NCBI GenBank assembly: GCA_902780525.1
Contig: CACZFL010000008.1
Span: 62,001-126,000 of the forward strand
Direction of reading: 5' to 3'
Source: an uncultured bacterium
Lineage (GTDB): Bacteria > Cyanobacteriota > Vampirovibrionia > Gastranaerophilales > Gastranaerophilaceae
Length of the DNA: 64,000 nucleotides
Under the pieces are notes generated by a model, which saw only the letters and a program-made list of their open reading frames with translations, ran no database searches and was not told the origin of the DNA. Positions 16,718 to 25,039 of this stretch are shown here, in pieces (positions within the stretch are counted from its first letter, which is position 1; the number at the start of each line of letters is the position of its first letter). Made by a program: the position numbers and the translations under genes.

Positions 16718-17791
16718 TTAGAATAGCCTTGTTTGCTCAGACGGTGTTTTTATTCCCAAATGTCTGTATCCTTCAGGAGAGACCTTTCTCCCTCTAGGTG
16801 TTCTCTGTAAAAGTCCGGCCTGTAAAAGATAAGGCTCACAGACATCTTCGATTGTACGGACATCTTCGCTTAAAGCTGCAGCAATTGTTTCAATCCCTAC
16901 GGGGCCGCCATCATATTTTTCAATAATAAGGTTTAATAATGCCCTGTCTGTATGGTCAAGTCCGAACTCATCAATCTTTAGCGTGTCCAGAGAATCATTT
17001 GCAACATTTTCATCAATAATCCCGTCATACTTCACAAGAGCAAAGTCAGAAACTCTTTTTACGAGCCTGTTTGCAATTCTCGGTGTTCCCCTTGAGCGTC
17101 TTGCAATTGCTTTTGCGCCATCTTCTGTTATCTTAATATCCAAAATTTTTGCAGTTCTTTTTATTACTTCAGTAAGCTCTTCAATTGTGTAAAACTCAAG
17201 TCTGTACACCATTCCAAATCTGTCACGCAGCGGACCTGAAAGTTCTCCGGCTTTTGTAGTTGCGCCGATTAGTGTAAATTTCGGAAGAGGAACTCTTAAC
17301 GTCTTTGCAGTCTGACTCTTTCCGGTTGTCATATCAAGAGTAAAATCTTCCATTGCAGGGTAAAGAATCTCTTCCGCCACTTTGTTAAGTCTGTGAATTT
17401 CGTCTATGAATAATATTTCCCCGCCTTTTAATGACATTAAAATTCCTATTATATCTCTCGGACGCTCCAGTGCAGGTGCAGAAGTTATTCTTATATCAAC
17501 ACCCATTTGTGCTGCAATTACACCCGCAATTGTTGTTTTTCCTAATCCGGGAGGACCGTAAAACAGAAGGTGGTCTAGCGGTTTTTCTCTTAACTTTGCG
17601 GCTTCAAGTGTAATTTTTAGAGTTTCTTTTAAGGCTCCCTGACCTATATAGCTGTCAAAATCCTTCGGTCTGATGCTATTTTCAAAAGTTTTATCGTACT
17701 CAATATTTTCAGGCTTAACAATAGGATTCTTTTTTTGAAAAGAATCTTTTTTTGTACCCCTCAAATCTTCATCATCTGATAATATTGCCAT
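16718..17791 (-). CDS. ruvB: Holliday junction branch migration helicase RuvB
   Basis: A 357-residue AAA+ ATPase of normal length. It has [11 protein letters not shown] (Walker A), LFIDEIHRL (Walker B), [17 protein letters not shown] (sensor 1/arginine finger region) and the winged-helix C-terminus with [19 protein letters not shown]. RuvB hexamers drive branch migration with RuvA. No Shine-Dalgarno is visible; the TATAAT box ends six bases before the ATG, the same leaderless layout as ruvC. Confidence 0.97.
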   Translation of the reverse strand: MAILSDDEDLRGTKKDSFQKKNPIVKPENIEYDKTFENSIRPKDFDSYIGQGALKETLKITLEAAKLREKPLDHLLFYGPPGLGKTTIAGVIAAQMGVDIRITSAPALERPRDIIGILMSLKGGEILFIDEIHRLNKVAEEILYPAMEDFTLDMTTGKSQTAKTLRVPLPKFTLIGATTKAGELSGPLRDRFGMVYRLEFYTIEELTEVIKRTAKILDIKITEDGAKAIARRSRGTPRIANRLVKRVSDFALVKYDGIIDENVANDSLDTLKIDEFGLDHTDRALLNLIIEKYDGGPVGIETIAAALSEDVRTIEDVCEPYLLQAGLLQRTPRGRKVSPEGYRHLGIKTPSEQTRLF

Positions 17792-17797
17792 AGGGTT

Positions 17798-17827
17798 ATT
17801 ATATCATAAATATCGGTAATAAGCCAA
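17798..17827 (-). promoter_or_regulatory. ruvB promoter (leaderless type)
   Basis: On the minus strand, TATAAT (17798-17803) followed by AACCCT and then the ATG. A weak TTGGCT -35 box lies 18 bases upstream. Confidence 0.5.
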
Positions 17828-17848
17828 AAACCATGTGTAGATAAATAA

Positions 17849-18850
17849 TCAGCATATACGGTTTGTGTAAATTCCCTTGAGATTATCTCTTATATTGTTG
17901 AACGTATGTTCCAGCACGTAATCTATATATTCTTTTGTGTTATATGCAAGATGTGGAGTGATGAGTACGTTTGGCATATCAAGGAGCTTTTCTGTAATTT
18001 TGTAATTTTCTTTTGTACACATTGTTTCACCACCGAGATCGGGAGAGTTTTTCCCTTTTATATAATCACTTTCAAGGATATCAAGCCCCGCTCCGAGTAC
18101 TTTTCCAGACAAAAGATTGTTGTATAATGCTTCAAGATTTAGCAGTTCTACACTTGAAGTATTTACAATGTAGACACCATTCTTCATTTTTTGAAATTCT
18201 TCTGCTCCTATTATTTGATAATTTTCTGTTGTAAATGGCATGTGCAGATAAATTATGTCCGATTCTGCCAAAAGTTTATCAAAAGGAACAACGTTACAGA
18301 ACTTCTCAAATTGCGGTATATCTTTATATGATGACACCAAAACATTCATGTCAAAATATCGTGCTACTTTTGCAAGTTTGACTCCGACTTTCCCGCAGCC
18401 GATTATTCCTATGTTTTTTTTGTTTAAAAGTTCCCCTTCATATTTTTTAGGATTTATATTTTTCTTCCTTATATCAAGCATTGCAGTTTTAATATTTCTT
18501 GTTAAGTCAATTATCAGGCCAAGTGCAAACTCTGCAACCGCTTCTTCTCCGTACTGTTCGACGTTTAGTACATTTATCCTGTTTTTTATGCAGTAATCTA
18601 AATCAACATGTGTAAAACCGTGTGACCGTGTTGCTATCATTCTTAAATTTTTGAATTTTTTTAAAACATTTTCTGTTAATATTGATGAACGATAAACACA
18701 AAGAATGCATGTGTTTTCATATTGCTCTTTTGTCAGTTTTGTGTTTTCTGTTAGTGCATCTTCCCTCAGTGTTATTTTAAAATCGGGGTATGCATTTTCT
18801 TCAAAAAAATGTTTCTCAGACTCTCTTAAATCAAAAAATAAAATATTCAT
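17849..18850 (-). CDS. D-lactate dehydrogenase-like 2-hydroxyacid dehydrogenase with altered catalytic Arg motif
   Basis: A 333-residue NAD-dependent dehydrogenase. The Rossmann motif is IGIIGCGKVGVKLAKVARYF, and the N-terminal region has ATRSHGFTHVDLDYCIKNRI as in D-lactate dehydrogenases. The histidine region reads LITPHLAYNT. However, the segment that normally reads N-x-(S/A)-R-G, which holds the substrate-binding arginine, is VNTSSVELLN, so Arg-Gly is replaced by Ser-Val. Activity on ordinary 2-hydroxyacids is therefore doubtful. A Shine-Dalgarno (AAGGAG) precedes the ATG. It is a single gene between ruvB and a regulon gene. Confidence 0.8.
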   Translation of the reverse strand: MNILFFDLRESEKHFFEENAYPDFKITLREDALTENTKLTKEQYENTCILCVYRSSILTENVLKKFKNLRMIATRSHGFTHVDLDYCIKNRINVLNVEQYGEEAVAEFALGLIIDLTRNIKTAMLDIRKKNINPKKYEGELLNKKNIGIIGCGKVGVKLAKVARYFDMNVLVSSYKDIPQFEKFCNVVPFDKLLAESDIIYLHMPFTTENYQIIGAEEFQKMKNGVYIVNTSSVELLNLEALYNNLLSGKVLGAGLDILESDYIKGKNSPDLGGETMCTKENYKITEKLLDMPNVLITPHLAYNTKEYIDYVLEHTFNNIRDNLKGIYTNRIC

Positions 18851-18938
18851 TCATGTCTCCTTTACGAAGACTATTAAATAAATACATAAAATATTCTATT
18901 ACACAGTTGGCAATAAAAACTAATCCGTCAGCGGGATT

Positions 18939-19556
18939 TTAATATTCAAAAATACTCTGTGCAATAATTTTCTGACATTGGATCTCATTAATGCTGCTGC
19001 TTTCATCTACGTACATTCTTCCGTAAAAGAAAGACATTGATTCGGATTTTATTTGCCTACTTCTTGCTTCTGAGCGTTCTGCAAGAAAAGCCTGCGCTTG
19101 TTCCAGATAGTCTCCGCCTCTTAACCTTGTAAACTCTTTTAGTTCAGAAAGTGTTGAACAGCCGGTTTTTGCCAATATTGACATATATCCTTTATGAGCA
19201 GCCCGTTTTGCAGCTGTAAACAAATCATATTTTTTATTTTCAAGATTATATTTTTCTAACCATTTTGCTTTTTGTTTTTCTCTGCTTTCCTGTCTTTTGT
19301 CTAAACCACTCAGTAACTTATTCTTAAGATTAATTTTGTCATTTTGCATTTGTAAAATAGCATAATCTTCCAGATACAATTTACTTCCGTTTTCATCATA
19401 TATATATTCTTTGTCACCATTAGCATGATCAATAAAAACCATTTTATGCGTGCCGTTATGATAGAACAGCTTGCTGGTTGCTCTGTCTGAATTCGACTCA
19501 GAATTATTTTGTCTGTTATTTATATTTGTATTAGTCTGAGCAGTAACTTTAGACAC
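18939..19556 (-). CDS. Hypothetical charged protein (regulon member)
   Basis: A 205-residue protein of unknown function, low complexity and Asn/Ser-rich at the start, then largely helical and charged (KRQESREKQKAKWLEKYNLE). No signal peptide or membrane segment. I chose the GTG at 19556, which has an AAGGAG six bases upstream. An in-frame ATG at 19583 lies inside the probable -10 box and could not be part of the mRNA. The promoter is the shared type and the region is shared with the divergent flagellin 5. Confidence 0.65.
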   Translation of the reverse strand: MSKVTAQTNTNINNRQNNSESNSDRATSKLFYHNGTHKMVFIDHANGDKEYIYDENGSKLYLEDYAILQMQNDKINLKNKLLSGLDKRQESREKQKAKWLEKYNLENKKYDLFTAAKRAAHKGYMSILAKTGCSTLSELKEFTRLRGGDYLEQAQAFLAERSEARSRQIKSESMSFFYGRMYVDESSSINEIQCQKIIAQSIFEY

Positions 19557-19580
19557 GAAATTGCTCCTTATTATCCTATA

Positions 19581-19613
19581 CATATATAAAGTTCATATTG
19601 CCTGAAAAATTGC
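19581..19613 (-). promoter_or_regulatory. Shared regulon promoter, copy c
   Basis: Minus strand: GCAATT (19608-19613), 11 bases, ATGAACTTTA (19587-19596), TATATG. The part before ACTTTA differs slightly (ATGA for AAAT). Confidence 0.55.
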
Positions 19614-19627
19614 TGATTTTTTAATTA

Positions 19628-19645
19628 AATATTAAGATATGTAAC
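19628..19645. promoter_or_regulatory. HLR1-like site between a regulon gene and flagellin 5
   Basis: AATATTAA GA TATGTAAC has the same form as the site before flagellin 2: one perfect and one degenerate unit at 10-bp period. It lies 14 bases upstream of the -35 box of the minus-strand gene and also upstream of flagellin 5. Confidence 0.4.
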
Positions 19646-19655
19646 AATATTTGAG

Positions 19656-20207
19656 AAAAGAGTTTACTTTTTTACATACTCTAGCAATAATGTAGTAGTA
19701 AGAAGTATATATCTTTAGTATCACAAAAAACAATCACAAATCAACAAAGGGTAAATGTATTCGGGGTAAGGATACCGAACAACGTAACGGATTATGTTTA
19801 CAAAAAAACAGGAAGTATTAAGGAGTATTCAGATATTTGCTAAGGATAGCAAGGCAGGGTACGAAAAATTATACAAGGTCGTTTCACTTGATATTTCCGG
19901 GGGTAAATAAATAAGAAAATGATTTCCGATGTTTATCCCAAAAATAAATGGAGTATGTATTTCCATTTATTAAAACTCCTGATATCGACAGGGGCAAATG
20001 TTGTAACAAATAATATGAACCCCTGAAAAGAAGCCTTAGTAAAAGGCTTAATCGGACTGCATTTATTTATAAATGAGTGCTGCCTCAGGAGAAGCTGTGT
20101 AATTTTTTGTACAGAGCGTAACAAAAAAAAGAGAGAAAACATAGAGATGCCGTGCAAGGACGCATGGTTAAAAAGTACGTATCGTAAGAGAGAAAGGAGA
20201 TCTATCT
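19656..20207 (+). promoter_or_regulatory. Long structured 5' leader of flagellin 5
   Basis: About 550 bases without a gene. Visible elements: AAAGGGTAAATGTAT (19746-19760), which almost matches the tandem repeat before fliI; a hairpin GCTA-AGGA-TAGC (19839-19850); a stem of ATAAATGGA with TCCATTTAT (around 19945-19972); GCCTT/AAGGC (around 20033-20049); and GTGC-AAGGAC-GCAT (20152-20165), a CsrA-type loop 42 bases before the ATG. The transcription start is unknown, so part of this may be upstream DNA. I do not recognise a known riboswitch. Confidence 0.45.
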
Positions 20208-21278
20208 ATGGCACTCACAATCAACACAAACATTCCCTCGCTAATAGCCCAGCGAAATTTGAACAGCGCAACGAATTCATTGAATCAATCGCTTGAAAGA
20301 TTGACAACCGGCTATAAAATTAACAAAGCAGGGGATAACGCAGCAGGTTATTCAATCGCTGACATTTGGGACACGCACATTTCTTCATTATCTGTTGCTG
20401 ATGACAATGCATCTACAGGTATTGACCTGTTACAGACAGCAGAACAAAATTATGGTATTTTGTCTGACCATTTACAGCGTATCAGAGATTTGACCGTTCA
20501 GGCAGCTAACGGAACCTATGGTTCAACATCGCTTAAAGCCATTCAGGCTGAAATTTACTCCAGGCTTCAGGAAATCAACCGTGTATCAGCAAACACTGAG
20601 TTCAACGGTGTAAAATTAATGATGTACATTGATGACCCTGCTCAGTCAGCAAAAAACAAAGGTATCGGTATGACTGCAAACGGTATCGACATTCAGGTCG
20701 GTTTATATGATGACAATAACAGTGTCATCAATTTAGCCGTTGAATTGTTTAAAAGTGCTCAGGTAAGTAGCTTGTTCCGTGGTGGTTCAACTTATGTCTA
20801 TACAAAAGACTCTAAAGGCGATCCTGTTAAAACTGAAGTAACTCTTAATCAGGTATTAACGGCAGCTGGCGGCAGTATCGCTACACTTAACACTCAAGAC
20901 GGTTTAAGGGCTATGGCAGCAGCATGCAGTGCTCTTAAATATACGCCTGCAGCCTCAGGTGAAGGAACATACACAATGCTTGCTGATGAGACAACAAACT
21001 ATGGCGCAAATGCCATGATAGGTTTTGTTGACAATGCTATTGAAGAATTGTCAAGACGTGTAACCAAAATTGGTGCTTCACAAAACAGAATTGAATCTGC
21101 TATTTCTGCAATAGATGTTCAATCACAAAACCTGACTTCATCATTATCTACATTACGTGATACAGATGTAGCCAGTGAGTCATCAAAATATATTCAGTCA
21201 CAGATTCTTCAACAGGCTTCTGCGACATTATTGGCAACTGCTAACCAGTCACCAAGTATTGCCCTGAACCTGATATAA
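20208..21278 (+). CDS. fliC: Flagellin 5 (long variant)
   Basis: A 356-residue flagellin. The N-terminus MALTINTNIPSLIAQRNLNS and C-terminal helix LLATANQSPSIALNLI are conserved, but the central domain is longer (about residues 135-275, with a SLFRGGSTYVYTKDSKGDPV stretch) than in the four-copy array. AAAGGAG precedes the ATG. It is separated from the array by 7 kb and has a very long leader, so it is probably expressed under different control, perhaps as a minor or alternative filament subunit (inference). Confidence 0.95.
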   Translation: MALTINTNIPSLIAQRNLNSATNSLNQSLERLTTGYKINKAGDNAAGYSIADIWDTHISSLSVADDNASTGIDLLQTAEQNYGILSDHLQRIRDLTVQAANGTYGSTSLKAIQAEIYSRLQEINRVSANTEFNGVKLMMYIDDPAQSAKNKGIGMTANGIDIQVGLYDDNNSVINLAVELFKSAQVSSLFRGGSTYVYTKDSKGDPVKTEVTLNQVLTAAGGSIATLNTQDGLRAMAAACSALKYTPAASGEGTYTMLADETTNYGANAMIGFVDNAIEELSRRVTKIGASQNRIESAISAIDVQSQNLTSSLSTLRDTDVASESSKYIQSQILQQASATLLATANQSPSIALNLI

Positions 21279-21367
21279 AAATACGAGGTAAATAATGTTT
21301 AATCCAAAATATCCTGCAGTGTTGTTGGTTAGGGATTAGTGTCAGGAATAGCAATATATTCCAAAAG

Positions 21368-21400
21368 AAAGACGTTTTAACAAAAACGTCTTTTTTTTTT
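21368..21400 (+). terminator. Terminator after flagellin 5
   Basis: AAAGACGTTTT pairs with AAAACGTCTTT, followed by ten T. Confidence 0.9.
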
Positions 21401-21436
21401 GCACTTTTCGGTAATTTGTTTTGTGTGGGTTTATGT

Positions 21437-21448
21437 TATGATGGGATT
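21437..21448 (+). promoter_or_regulatory. -10 box of the prenyl synthase gene (leaderless type)
   Basis: TGTTATGAT is an extended -10 element; TATGAT (21437-21442) is followed by six bases and the ATG at 21449. Confidence 0.45.
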
Positions 21449-22249
21449 ATGGATAAGTTTAGAGCTTTAGTTTCAGAAGAATTAAGTATTATTGATGATG
21501 ATTTAGACAGTATTATTGAGCAAGATGATTGTATTTTTTCTGACTTACGAAGTTTTTTGTCCGGAAACTCAAAAAGAATCCGCTCAGTAATTTGTTTATT
21601 GTATTTAAAATCACAGGGTATTAATGTCACTAAAAAAATTACAGATTTATTGGTTGCAGTAGAATTAATACATAATGCATCTTTGCTTCACGATGATTTT
21701 GTTGACTCGTCAGACTTACGCCGCGGGGTTCCGACCTTATTCAAAAAGTACGGCTCCAAGCTTTCTGTATTGTCGGGTGATTATATACTGTCTTTGGCTG
21801 TTAAAAGACTCATCATGCTGGAAAATAATGGTATTTTAAACCTGTTTTCTGACACTGTAAAAAAAATGAGTGAAGCAGAAATTACCCAATATTTTTCAAG
21901 AAATAATGAAATCTCATTTGAGAAATACCTGAAAATTATTTCAGGTAAAACCTCTGCTCTTTTTTCTTCCTGCATAAAATCGGCAGCTGTTTTATCAGGA
22001 ATTGACTCAGAACGTGCATTCAGGTTCGGAGAAAATTTTGGTATTCTTTTTCAGATTAATAATGATTTTGATTCGATTTCTGCAGAAAATGACAGGTTTA
22101 ATGGTGTGAAAACTGCGGTTAATATCATAGGTATTGAAAAAACTTTGGCTTTAAAAGATAATTATAAAGAAGAGTTGAGGCAAATATTGGCAGAGATTCC
22201 GAATAATGCGTACAAAAAAGGAATTGAGGATTTAATAGAATTATTATGA
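21449..22249 (+). CDS. Polyprenyl diphosphate synthase family protein
   Basis: A 266-residue all-alpha prenyl transferase. The first aspartate-rich motif is present (LLHDDFVDSSDLRRGVPT), preceded by KRIRSVICLL, which fits the isoprenyl-diphosphate binding arm. The second motif reads NNDFDSIS instead of DDxxD, a weakened form. The family builds isoprenoid chains for quinones or undecaprenyl carriers; chain length cannot be read here. I chose the ATG at 21449 because upstream in-frame codons fall in the promoter. The stop overlaps the lepB start (ATGA), so the two are co-translated. Confidence 0.82.
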   Translation: MDKFRALVSEELSIIDDDLDSIIEQDDCIFSDLRSFLSGNSKRIRSVICLLYLKSQGINVTKKITDLLVAVELIHNASLLHDDFVDSSDLRRGVPTLFKKYGSKLSVLSGDYILSLAVKRLIMLENNGILNLFSDTVKKMSEAEITQYFSRNNEISFEKYLKIISGKTSALFSSCIKSAAVLSGIDSERAFRFGENFGILFQINNDFDSISAENDRFNGVKTAVNIIGIEKTLALKDNYKEELRQILAEIPNNAYKKGIEDLIELL

Positions 22250-22911
22250 TAGATAAAGAAAAATTAAAAGCAGGATTAAAAGAAACGTGGGAAACCATTG
22301 TCTTTGTTGTAATTGCGGTAATTTTAATCAGATTTTTTATTGCTGAGCTCAGATGGATTCCGTCAGGTTCAATGCTACCGACGCTTGTTGGCGGTCAGGG
22401 ACTTGTAGGTGACAGAATAGTTGTTGAAAAATTGTCAAAATTTCCTAATATTATTAAACAGCAAAAATTTGAAGATACACCAAACCGCGGTGATATAATG
22501 ATCTTTTATCCTCCGTTTGTAAAACTTGAAGCTAATCCTATCGCTGTATTCAGCCGCCTTACAGGATTTTTCTGCAAGGATGTTGCATATATAAAAAGAG
22601 TTATAGGATTACCGGGCGAAAAGCTTGAAATTAAGCAGGATAAGAAAACAGGTGCTTATGCTGTTTATATAAACGATAAACCACTAAAAGAAGATTATAT
22701 AATGAGTGAGTTTGATTTTCATCCTTGTCGTTCCGATATGAATTGCGGGCCGTTAATTATTCCTGAGGGTCACTATTTTATGATGGGTGATAATAGAGGC
22801 AATTCTTTAGACAGCAGATTCTGGGGAACTCTTCCGCAGGAAAGATTTATTGGTAGAGCGGTTTTTGTATTTTGGCCTTTAAACAGAATTAAAATTCTCA
22901 GTAATAAGTAG
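22246..22911 (+). CDS. lepB: Signal peptidase I
   Basis: A 221-residue membrane protease with one N-terminal membrane helix (about 18-35). Catalytic Ser42 is in PSGSMLPT and Lys117 in AYIKRVIGLPGE; the GDNRGNSLDSRFWG box is also present. It removes signal peptides from exported proteins at the membrane. It overlaps the prenyl synthase gene by four bases and is followed 12 bases later by the DUF3326 gene. Confidence 0.96.
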   Translation: MIDKEKLKAGLKETWETIVFVVIAVILIRFFIAELRWIPSGSMLPTLVGGQGLVGDRIVVEKLSKFPNIIKQQKFEDTPNRGDIMIFYPPFVKLEANPIAVFSRLTGFFCKDVAYIKRVIGLPGEKLEIKQDKKTGAYAVYINDKPLKEDYIMSEFDFHPCRSDMNCGPLIIPEGHYFMMGDNRGNSLDSRFWGTLPQERFIGRAVFVFWPLNRIKILSNK

Positions 22912-22923
22912 AGGAGACTTTTT

Positions 22924-23883
22924 GTGTTATCTGATGGTACTAAGCTCGGAGCCTTTATTATTCCCACAGGTGTAGGTGCTTCTATTGGTGGTTATGCCGG
23001 TGATGCGAGCTTTTATGCACAAAAAATATCAGAAAAATGCAAGCTTATAGTTAATCCAAATGTCGTGAATGCCGCGTGTTTCTCAGGAATTAACAAAAAT
23101 ATGTTTTATGTTGAAGGATATTCTCTTGATGAATTTTTCAGGGGAAAATGTAATCTTCTTCCTTCTTTAAATAGTAAAATTGGTGTTGTTTTTGATAAAT
23201 CTATTTCACAAAATGTTTTAAATGTTCATATAAATACAATAAATGCGGTGAAAACAGTTTATGGAATTGATGTAATCGGATATGAAATTACAGATGAACC
23301 GGTGGGGGTTAGCTTTTATATAGATGAATCAGAAGCTTCGACGGGTAACGTCGGAAATCTTCAGACAATTAAATTTGCTTCCGAAAAATTGTTAAATAAA
23401 GGTGCAGAAGCAATTGCTATTGTTTGTTTATTCAATGACGAAGAATCAGAAGATTATGCAAACGGTATAGGTGCTGACCCTGTTGGTGGTGTTGAGGCAA
23501 TTATATCGCATTATATTTCCAAAGAACTTAAAGTTCCCTGTGCTCATTCACCGGCTTTTGAAAACATAACAATATCTACGGATATAGTTGATTCAAGATG
23601 TTCGGCTGAGTATATAACTCCGACTTTCCTTCCGTGTATTTTAATTGGTCTTAGTCAGGCTCCGAAACTTTCTAATACAGAAGGGATAAATGTGAAAGAT
23701 TTAGATTTTCTTGTTATGCCTCATAACTCGCTTGGAGGAATTCCTGTCTTTGAGATGCAAAAGCTTGGCAAACCTGTTTATGCAATAAAAGAAAATCAAA
23801 CTGTTCTAGATGTCACATCTGATAAATTGGGCGTAAATTGTACAGTCTTAAATACATATCAGGAACTTGTTGATATGATGTAA
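22924..23883 (+). CDS. DUF3326 family protein
   Basis: A 319-residue protein matching the DUF3326 family, which is found mainly in cyanobacteria and plants and has no known role. Characteristic stretches include IIPTGVGASIGGYAGDA, LIVNPNVVNAA and EASTGNVGN. The start is GTG at 22924 with GAGGAG upstream. Its presence supports the cyanobacterial affinity of this genome. The 107 bases after it hold a small hairpin (GGGGTAT / ATACCCC, 23923-23947) and no gene. Confidence 0.85.
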   Translation: MLSDGTKLGAFIIPTGVGASIGGYAGDASFYAQKISEKCKLIVNPNVVNAACFSGINKNMFYVEGYSLDEFFRGKCNLLPSLNSKIGVVFDKSISQNVLNVHINTINAVKTVYGIDVIGYEITDEPVGVSFYIDESEASTGNVGNLQTIKFASEKLLNKGAEAIAIVCLFNDEESEDYANGIGADPVGGVEAIISHYISKELKVPCAHSPAFENITISTDIVDSRCSAEYITPTFLPCILIGLSQAPKLSNTEGINVKDLDFLVMPHNSLGGIPVFEMQKLGKPVYAIKENQTVLDVTSDKLGVNCTVLNTYQELVDMM

Positions 23884-23990
23884 TCCTTTGTAAACGTAAG
23901 TCGGTGCGTTGCTCAATCAACGGGGGTATATTTATTACTCATACCCCTACTATAAACATTATTTTGTAGAATATATATTTACCCCTACCC

Positions 23991-24191
23991 CTATCCCCGA
24001 GATTTAGTGTTTTCAAAGATGGCTCTGCTTTGGCTTAGTGCAAGCATTCTTATGGAGCACATTCCTTTATTCCTGTCCATTACACCTATGCTTGAAAGTC
24101 TTGATACTACAAACTCATTCAGGTCTTCTGGTGATATGAAAAGCGGACACTCTTTGTTACATTCTTTTATTGTTCCGAACGGACAAGTCAT
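23991..24191 (-). CDS. Small Cys-rich protein
   Basis: A 66-residue protein starting MTCPFGTIKECNKECPLFI, with three cysteines in a CPF-x5-C-x3-CPL pattern that may bind a metal. The rest is an amphipathic helix with one more Cys. AGAGAGG precedes the ATG and it follows the transketolase gene by 11 bases, so it is probably the last gene of that operon. The function is unknown. Confidence 0.65.
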   Translation of the reverse strand: MTCPFGTIKECNKECPLFISPEDLNEFVVSRLSSIGVMDRNKGMCSIRMLALSQSRAIFENTKSRG

Positions 24192-24202
24192 ATTTTACCT
24201 CT

Positions 24203-25036
24203 CTATACTCTCTCTAAGTCTTTTAATGCTTGTTTAAGCTGTTCATCATTTGGAGCTTTACCGTGCCAGCCTGCCTGATTTTCCATAAATGAAACGCCCT
24301 TGCCTTTAATTGTATTAGCAATAATTGCACACGGCTTTGTTGATTTTTTAGCCCCCATAAATGCATCATAAATCTGGTTATAATCGTGTCCGTTGATTTC
24401 TTTTACATTCCAATTAAAGGCTCTTATTTTATCATATAGATTATCTAATGCCATAACTTTTTCGGTATTTCCGTCAATTTGTAGTCTGTTTCTGTCGATA
24501 ATGGCTATCAAATTATCTAATCCTCTGTACCCTGCCTGCATAAATGCTTCCCAGCAAGAGCCTTCCTGAAGCTCACCATCTCCGGTATAAACAACAACAG
24601 CAGCAGGATTATTGTCAAGTTTTAATCCCATTGCAACACCGCAACCAATAGACAAACCCTGTCCGAGTGACCCGGTGGAAGTTTCTATGCCTTTTAGCAA
24701 ATTCTTTGAGGGGTGTCCTTGTAATTTTGAACCAAATTTCCTGAAAGTTAAAAGTTCTTTTTCGTCAATAATACCGTGTTGTGCAAGAATTGAATACAGG
24801 AGCGGTGAGGCGTGTCCTTTCGAGAGGATAAATCTGTCACGTTTCTCAAAATCTGGAGATTTGTCCCATTCTTTTGGTATATTGAGACATTTATTATACA
24901 GTACGTTTAAAATATCAGCACCTGAAAGCGAACCGCCCGGGTGTCCTGACTTTGCTGCATGAACCATCTTAACAATATTTATTCTTGTTATTTTTGAAGC
25001 TTCTGTAAGCTCTCTGATTTCATTTTCTGTTAGCAT
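24203..25036 (-). CDS. Transketolase, N-terminal subunit
   Basis: A 277-residue protein covering only the thiamine-diphosphate half of transketolase: SGHPGGSLSGADIL, SKGHASPLLYS, STGSLGQGLSIGCG and TGDGELQEGSCWEAF (metal/cofactor motif). Split transketolases are made of this subunit and a C-terminal one; the partner is not next to it in this window. Together they move two-carbon units in the pentose phosphate pathway. It lies three bases after the wecG-like gene. Confidence 0.93.
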   Translation of the reverse strand: MLTENEIRELTEASKITRINIVKMVHAAKSGHPGGSLSGADILNVLYNKCLNIPKEWDKSPDFEKRDRFILSKGHASPLLYSILAQHGIIDEKELLTFRKFGSKLQGHPSKNLLKGIETSTGSLGQGLSIGCGVAMGLKLDNNPAAVVVYTGDGELQEGSCWEAFMQAGYRGLDNLIAIIDRNRLQIDGNTEKVMALDNLYDKIRAFNWNVKEINGHDYNQIYDAFMGAKKSTKPCAIIANTIKGKGVSFMENQAGWHGKAPNDEQLKQALKDLERV

Positions 25037-25039
25037 TTG

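Noticed and set aside
19663-19678. Another HLR1 pair (TTTACTTT TTTACATA)
   Set aside because: The units are eight, not ten, bases apart, and one has a mismatch.
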